DNA from: Rapana venosa
Taxonomy: Eukaryota > Mollusca > Gastropoda > Neogastropoda > Muricidae
DNA: 64,000 nucleotides
Assembly: GCA_028751875.1 (NCBI GenBank)
Contig: CM054141.1
Span: 69,944,926 to 70,008,925, forward strand
Direction: 5' to 3'
Shown: one piece after another, positions 60,023 through 64,000 of the stretch
Layout of the letters: each line of letters begins with the position of its first letter
Position numbering within the stretch: the first letter of the stretch is position 1
Notes under the pieces: generated by a model
Database searches by the model: none
Told to the model about the DNA's origin: nothing
What the model saw: only the letters and a program-made list of their open reading frames with translations
Position numbers and translations under genes: made by a program

Positions 60023-60894
60023 TACAGAAATAGGCCTACCCCAGTTTTTCTTGGCCTCCCGTCAGAAAGGGGTGTGTTGAATCACACCCACACCCCCACA
60101 ACAACGGTCAGTCGCTCTATTTTCAGCTGAGCTGTGTTGAGTGACTAAAGACCAGCTCTATCTGTAACTACTCGCGCATTCCTTCTGGTCTCTATTTTGT
60201 CCCTCCTGGTCTAATTTGGCCGAACCCCCCTGGCACAGAAGGGCGACCCAGCCTGTGTCCAGTCCACAAGCCACTTCACCGCCATCTACACAACCTTGGT
60301 CTTGGCCGATGAGTCACCAACTAACTAGGTCCCAGTTTAGTTCAAACTGTTCCTTAAAAAGTCCAAACTAGGCCCTATTCGTGAACGAAATTGCTGAGTG
60401 ACGATGGAAAAGCATAAACTTCCAAACAGGACATGCCTGTGTGGGTCATCAGGGATCACGGCATGTGGCGGACCTAAATAACTTCTGCTGTGAGTGCACA
60501 CGACAATGCTGGCATTGTGCAGTGCTGACAAGATGTGAAAATAAACTGAAGTGCTCAGCAATGGCCGAGCCCAGTCAGTGGGGAAAGATCAGATGCCAGG
60601 AAGGTGAGCAACAAGGACTGGGAATTCTAATGGGCAAGGCAAAAGAGCACCCCCCCCCCCCCCCCTTCCCCAGGTTTAAAGTCCAGTCACTACCAGGTGA
60701 TTTAGACTTGTAAGCCAAAGGCTTTCTTATCAATGATTGATGTAAGCCAAGGGCCACAGCCTGCAGTACAATATTCATTATGCTTTAGAAATGTTACAAT
60801 GAGACTGACATCATTTACGACAAGTATAAGGACTGGTACTCCTTTAGAGGGCACACCAATCTCAAGTCGAGGAAGTTGAAGACAGCCAGTTAGG

Positions 60895-61030
60895 GAAACT
60901 GTTCATCCAGTCGGTGTGTGATTATGATCTCAACTTGATTCCCAGGCCTGATGACTAAGACAGTGCATAGTCTGGGTGACTCCGTGGCGTTTGGCTTGGA
61001 ATGTTCAACAACAGCAACAATTCAAACCAC
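60895..61030. repeat. Dispersed repeat family D, copy 3
   Basis: cagtgcatagtctgggtgac, then gcgtttggcttggaatgttc and aacaacagcaacaa, in the same order as 27950-28010. Confidence 0.5.
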
Positions 61031-61125
61031 TAGCAGCTGTACCCTACTAGTTTTAGCCAGAGTAGAGCTATAAACGGCCATCTCGCTGCCTTTCCCTCTG
61101 CACTGCCTCTTCATCCTTTTTCGCA

Positions 61126-61671
61126 GGGACCCCCAGCCCATACCAAATCTTTACATTGATGGTGTAAAGGTAGAGCGTGTACATCAATACAAATATCTAG
61201 GTACTATTATTGATGATAAACTAAACTTTGATGCTAATACAGATCTTGTAAATAGAAAATGTCACTCACGCATCTTTTTCCTTCAAAAACTCCGGAGTCT
61301 TAAAGTAAATGTAAAAGTTTTACAAAATTTCTACCGATGCTTTATTGAGTCTGTCCTCTCATTTTCCTTGGTTTGTTGGTATGGGGGCCTGACTGTTAAA
61401 AACAAAAACATAGTAAACAAGATTGTAACAGATGTGGCAAAATTGTGGGCTGTGAGCAAATGAAACTGAATGACTTGTATGAATGCCGTGTGAGAGACAG
61501 AGCTAGACAGATTGTGAGTGATGACACACGTGCTTGCAAAATATTTTGAACTCCTGCCTTCTCAAAAGCGCTACAGAGTACCCAAGTCTAGAACCCTGCG
61601 ATTTAAAAATAGCTTTATTCCAACCTCAATTCTGCTAATTAATAGATGTATGACAATAAATCTGAATTGAA
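61126..61671 (+). mobile_element. 5'-truncated LINE, end of reverse transcriptase ORF
   Basis: The translation gives VERVHQYKYLGTIIDDKLNF, then FYRCFIESVLSFSLVCWYGG. After a shift near 61435 it reads QMKLNDLYECRVRDRARQIV, and after another near 61545 SQKRYRVPKSRTLRFKNSFI. This is the C-terminal end of the reverse transcriptase ORF of CR1/L2-like non-LTR elements, which finish with an R.R.P..RT.RFKNSFIP block. No catalytic domain remains, so it is inactive. The clade is judged from remembered fish and mollusc elements. Confidence 0.78.
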
Positions 61672-61679
61672 CTAAAGCC

Positions 61680-61740
61680 CACGACAGAGAGACAGAGAGA
61701 GAGAGAGAGGGGGGGGGGGGGGGGGGGAGGGAGAGAGAGA
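61680..61740. repeat. (GA)n with poly-G core
   Basis: GA repeat interrupted by G18-19 at 61709-61727. Confidence 0.95.
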
Positions 61741-61755
61741 GGACTAAAGGCTACC

Positions 61756-62000
61756 TTTTATTAGTGTAAACTGTGTTCAGTTTCTAATAGAATAGAGTAT
61801 TAACTTCACTGATATTTGTCTTATCATACATGTTATGCAAATGAATTATTAGTATTATTATTATTATTATTTTCTTTAAATACGTGCGCGTGTTATTATT
61901 TTAGACTGTTCAATATCTTAAAAGAACATAGTATTAATTTAATTAATGTATGTCTTATACAACATGTTATAACAATTTGACATATTATTAAAATGCGTGA
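61756..62000. repeat. Diverged tandem duplication of about 130 bp
   Basis: ttattagtgtaaactgtgtt with agagtattaact, gtcttatcatacatgttatg and acgtgcgcgtg is followed by a second, diverged set (ttattattttagactgttca, gtcttatacaacatgttat, gcgtgagc). Confidence 0.65.
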
Positions 62001-62179
62001 GCATGGGTAGGAATGTTTACAATGTGCGAGCGTACGTGCGCGTGCACGAGTGACTGTGTATGTGCGGACGTACGGGTTTACTTGTGCGCACATGAGTAAA
62101 GTGATTTTTGTTGGGGTGGGTTTGTGGCTGGCTGAGATATTGCTGATTTGTGGTGCATTTTATCTCATGATGGGTGCGT

Positions 62180-62306
62180 GCTGATGTTGGACAGTGTGTG
62201 TGTGTTTTAAATATTATGTTTAAATGTTTATTGTTTTTTATGTATGGCCAGTAACCCGCCGGAATTTCTGTCTTTGAGATAATAAAGCTTTTGAATTTGA
62301 ATTTAC
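62180..62306 (+). mobile_element. LINE-like 3' end
   Basis: Ends in ctttgagataataaagcttt followed by tgaatttgaattt, a form common at the 3' ends of CR1/L2-type LINE copies. No coding part. Confidence 0.4.
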
Positions 62307-62708
62307 ATGTACGGGATAGAGCCATCAAGGTCAATCGTCGCGCTGGCTGGCTGAATAGTGAAGAAACTGGGAAAACCCATCTTTCGTTATGATCTATATT
62401 CACACCATCTTTCTATTTTTTTCTTAATCCTTTTCCTATCCTTATACCATCTTTCTTTCTGACCGGGCCCTCATGGTGTAGTGCAGGCCTTGTGGCGGGT
62501 GGCGAGTTTTTCCTCTTCTGAAGGCACAGGCATGTTTCATGCGAGATTCATGGATACTAGGGAGCAAAGTAACTGGGACAGTCTTTATATCCTAGGATAA
62601 TGTCCTTGTGGCCATGTGCCACGGCCACCACGTGCCGTTGTGAGCACCTGTCGTTATGGACAGCTGTACAGATTCAATAAAACAGAATTGTCGATAACCT
62701 CTTTCTGT

Positions 62709-62713
<5 letters not shown>

Positions 62714-62756
<43 letters not shown>

Positions 62757-62759
62757 TGT

Positions 62760-62796
<37 letters not shown>
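62714..62796. repeat. (GA)n(GT)n compound microsatellite
   Basis: About 20 GA units joined directly to about 20 GT units. Confidence 0.97.
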
Positions 62797-62797
<1 letters not shown>

Positions 62798-62799
62798 AT

Positions 62800-64000
62800 T
62801 AGGATTAACAGATATAAAACCAACAGAAGGAACAAAAATGACCAAAGGTCAACCAGTTAACAACCATTGATTATTAACACCACAATAGCTTATCACGTAC
62901 CCACAACTCCGGAAGCAAATCAGGCATCATCACAAAACCTCATTATATTCAAACATCGGTTGTTGTTTGTTTTCCAATTAAAAAAAACAAAAAACAATCT
63001 TCAAAGCATCTCCTCAACGCAACGCGAAGTGAAAAGAGAAGGGAGACAATTTTGGCCGCTGCCAAAGCCTCTTTCTAAAGACAGCCGCCAGGGCCTACTA
63101 AAAAGGGGGAGATAATAAAAGGTCAGCTCCTTTCCTTCCTTCAGCCAGAATGAGATTGTCTCTAGGGGCAGACTGACTCATCTCCAAGGAAACTTGCACC
63201 CTCCTCCCCTCTCTGTTGCCCCCCCCCCCCCCCCCACCCCCACCCCCTCCAATTCCATCTCACACAAGCAAAAGGTGGAAAACTGTGTAAACAAAATACT
63301 GAAATCATACAAAATTGAATGTCTTACTGTTTTAAATCCAAGTGAACGTTTTTCACAATTTACGGTATTACCTTGTATGACCTAGAGTTTTAACTAGTTC
63401 TTCACTTATGGAAGCGAGAAAGAACTAAACGGAATTGAATCAGTTTTTGTTTTTCATAAGGTGATACACCCAGTCCTCTACAACAACAACAACAATGATA
63501 ATGATAATAATGAACCATGATAATGAGAGAGAGAGTACCGCAACATATTGTCTTCAGTGACTTAGGCCGAACAATCCGTGTTTACATCTTTCAAACGTGC
63601 ATGTTTTCATTAAGTTCAAGTTGTACTAAGATTTTCCATCAAAAAATGCCATCAAAATGATCTACTTTTTGATAATACTTCAGTGAGTAAAGTAAGAATC
63701 GATCAGATAAGCAAATTGATGCCACGAAGATTAGAGCTTGGGAGAGGAAGAAAAAAAAGAACGTTAAGAGAAAACCTCCTCTGGGGTGAGTAGGATGGGG
63801 GGCGGGGGGGGGGGGGGGGGGGGGGGGGGTAGAGGAATGGGGATGGGGGAAAGCAACTTTAAAAAAAAAAAACTTCCTGTTTTCTTTCTTCTTTCCTGGC
63901 CTTTTTTGTACATTAACATCCATCACCCTGTCAACGTGTATAACCTGTGTGTGTGTGTGTGAGTTCTTCTTCTTTAATTTAACGTCTTTTCACATTACGT
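62800..64000. other. Right edge, no recognised gene
   Basis: AT-rich sequence with C14 at about 63222, a (AAC)(AATGAT)n-like stretch at 63480-63510 and G26 at 63804-63829. No splice-bounded open frame was noticed. Confidence 0.5.
63804..63829. repeat. Poly-G tract (26)
   Basis: Uninterrupted run of 26 G. Confidence 0.97.

Larger units (their letters stand above)
58950..61120. other. Region without a recognised gene
   Basis: (CA)n at 59140-59166 and 59748-59777, C17 at 59710-59726, C14 near 60652. A plus-strand donor-like site follows an ATG at about 60561 (MAEPSQWGKIRCQE then GTGAGC) but has no supporting context. Confidence 0.5.

Noticed and set aside
60561..60607. Possible plus-strand first exon (MAEPSQWGKIRCQE then GTGAGC)
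   Set aside because: One donor-like site and a short ATG frame with no acceptor partner, promoter or second exon.

Overview
The window is eukaryotic, most likely from a marine mollusc, probably a gastropod. It has GT-AG introns, very dense (CA)n, (GA)n and poly-G/poly-C simple repeats, tRNA-derived SINEs and decayed non-LTR retrotransposons. The phylum is inferred from the repeat style and gene content, because nothing in the sequence names the species. Nothing looks bacterial: there are no operons, no Shine-Dalgarno-led reading frames and no CRISPR array.

The one gene recognised with confidence is a Shroom-family gene on the minus strand. It enters from the right and ends at position 18457. 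Six coding exons are visible: 45121-44039, 26919-25422, 21352-21220, 20264-20163, 19782-19609 and 18777-18457. Every junction has GT-AG sites and the phases match across all five introns. The last four exons plus the end of the second encode the C-terminal Apx/Shroom domain 2 (ASD2), the coiled coil that binds Rho kinase. The first exon carries proline-rich sequence with an Ena/VASP-type motif. No PDZ domain was found up to 64000, so the gene either starts beyond the window or begins at an ATG inside the first visible exon. The 1.5-kb exon is interrupted by about four single-base shifts, mostly at C/G runs. Its splice sites are intact, and correcting the shifts makes the exon length fit the flanking phases exactly.

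Layout. 1-9100: possible minus-strand transcript (three GT-AG candidate exons, product unknown) inside SINE-rich sequence. 9100-17440: no gene recognised; SINEs and minisatellites. 17440-18456: Shroom 3' flank with poly(A) signals and a 53-bp tandem array. 18457-26919: Shroom 3' half. 26920-44038: a 17-kb intron with microsatellites, an inverted LINE with a nested SINE, and a promoter-like motif cluster. 44039-45121: Shroom exon. 45122-64000: upstream intron or 5' flank with a CRE-like cluster, minisatellites and a 5'-truncated LINE.

The mobile-element content is the richest part. There are two tRNA-SINE families that share a central core, a third SINE whose head combines tRNA-like and 5S rRNA-like sequence, a SINE insertion with an 11-bp target-site duplication, and a LINE that looks like a twin-priming inversion. 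I found no convincing new biological system. The best leads are the chimeric SINE, the frame-broken Shroom exon, and the minisatellite that forms the 3' end of an ASD2 intron.
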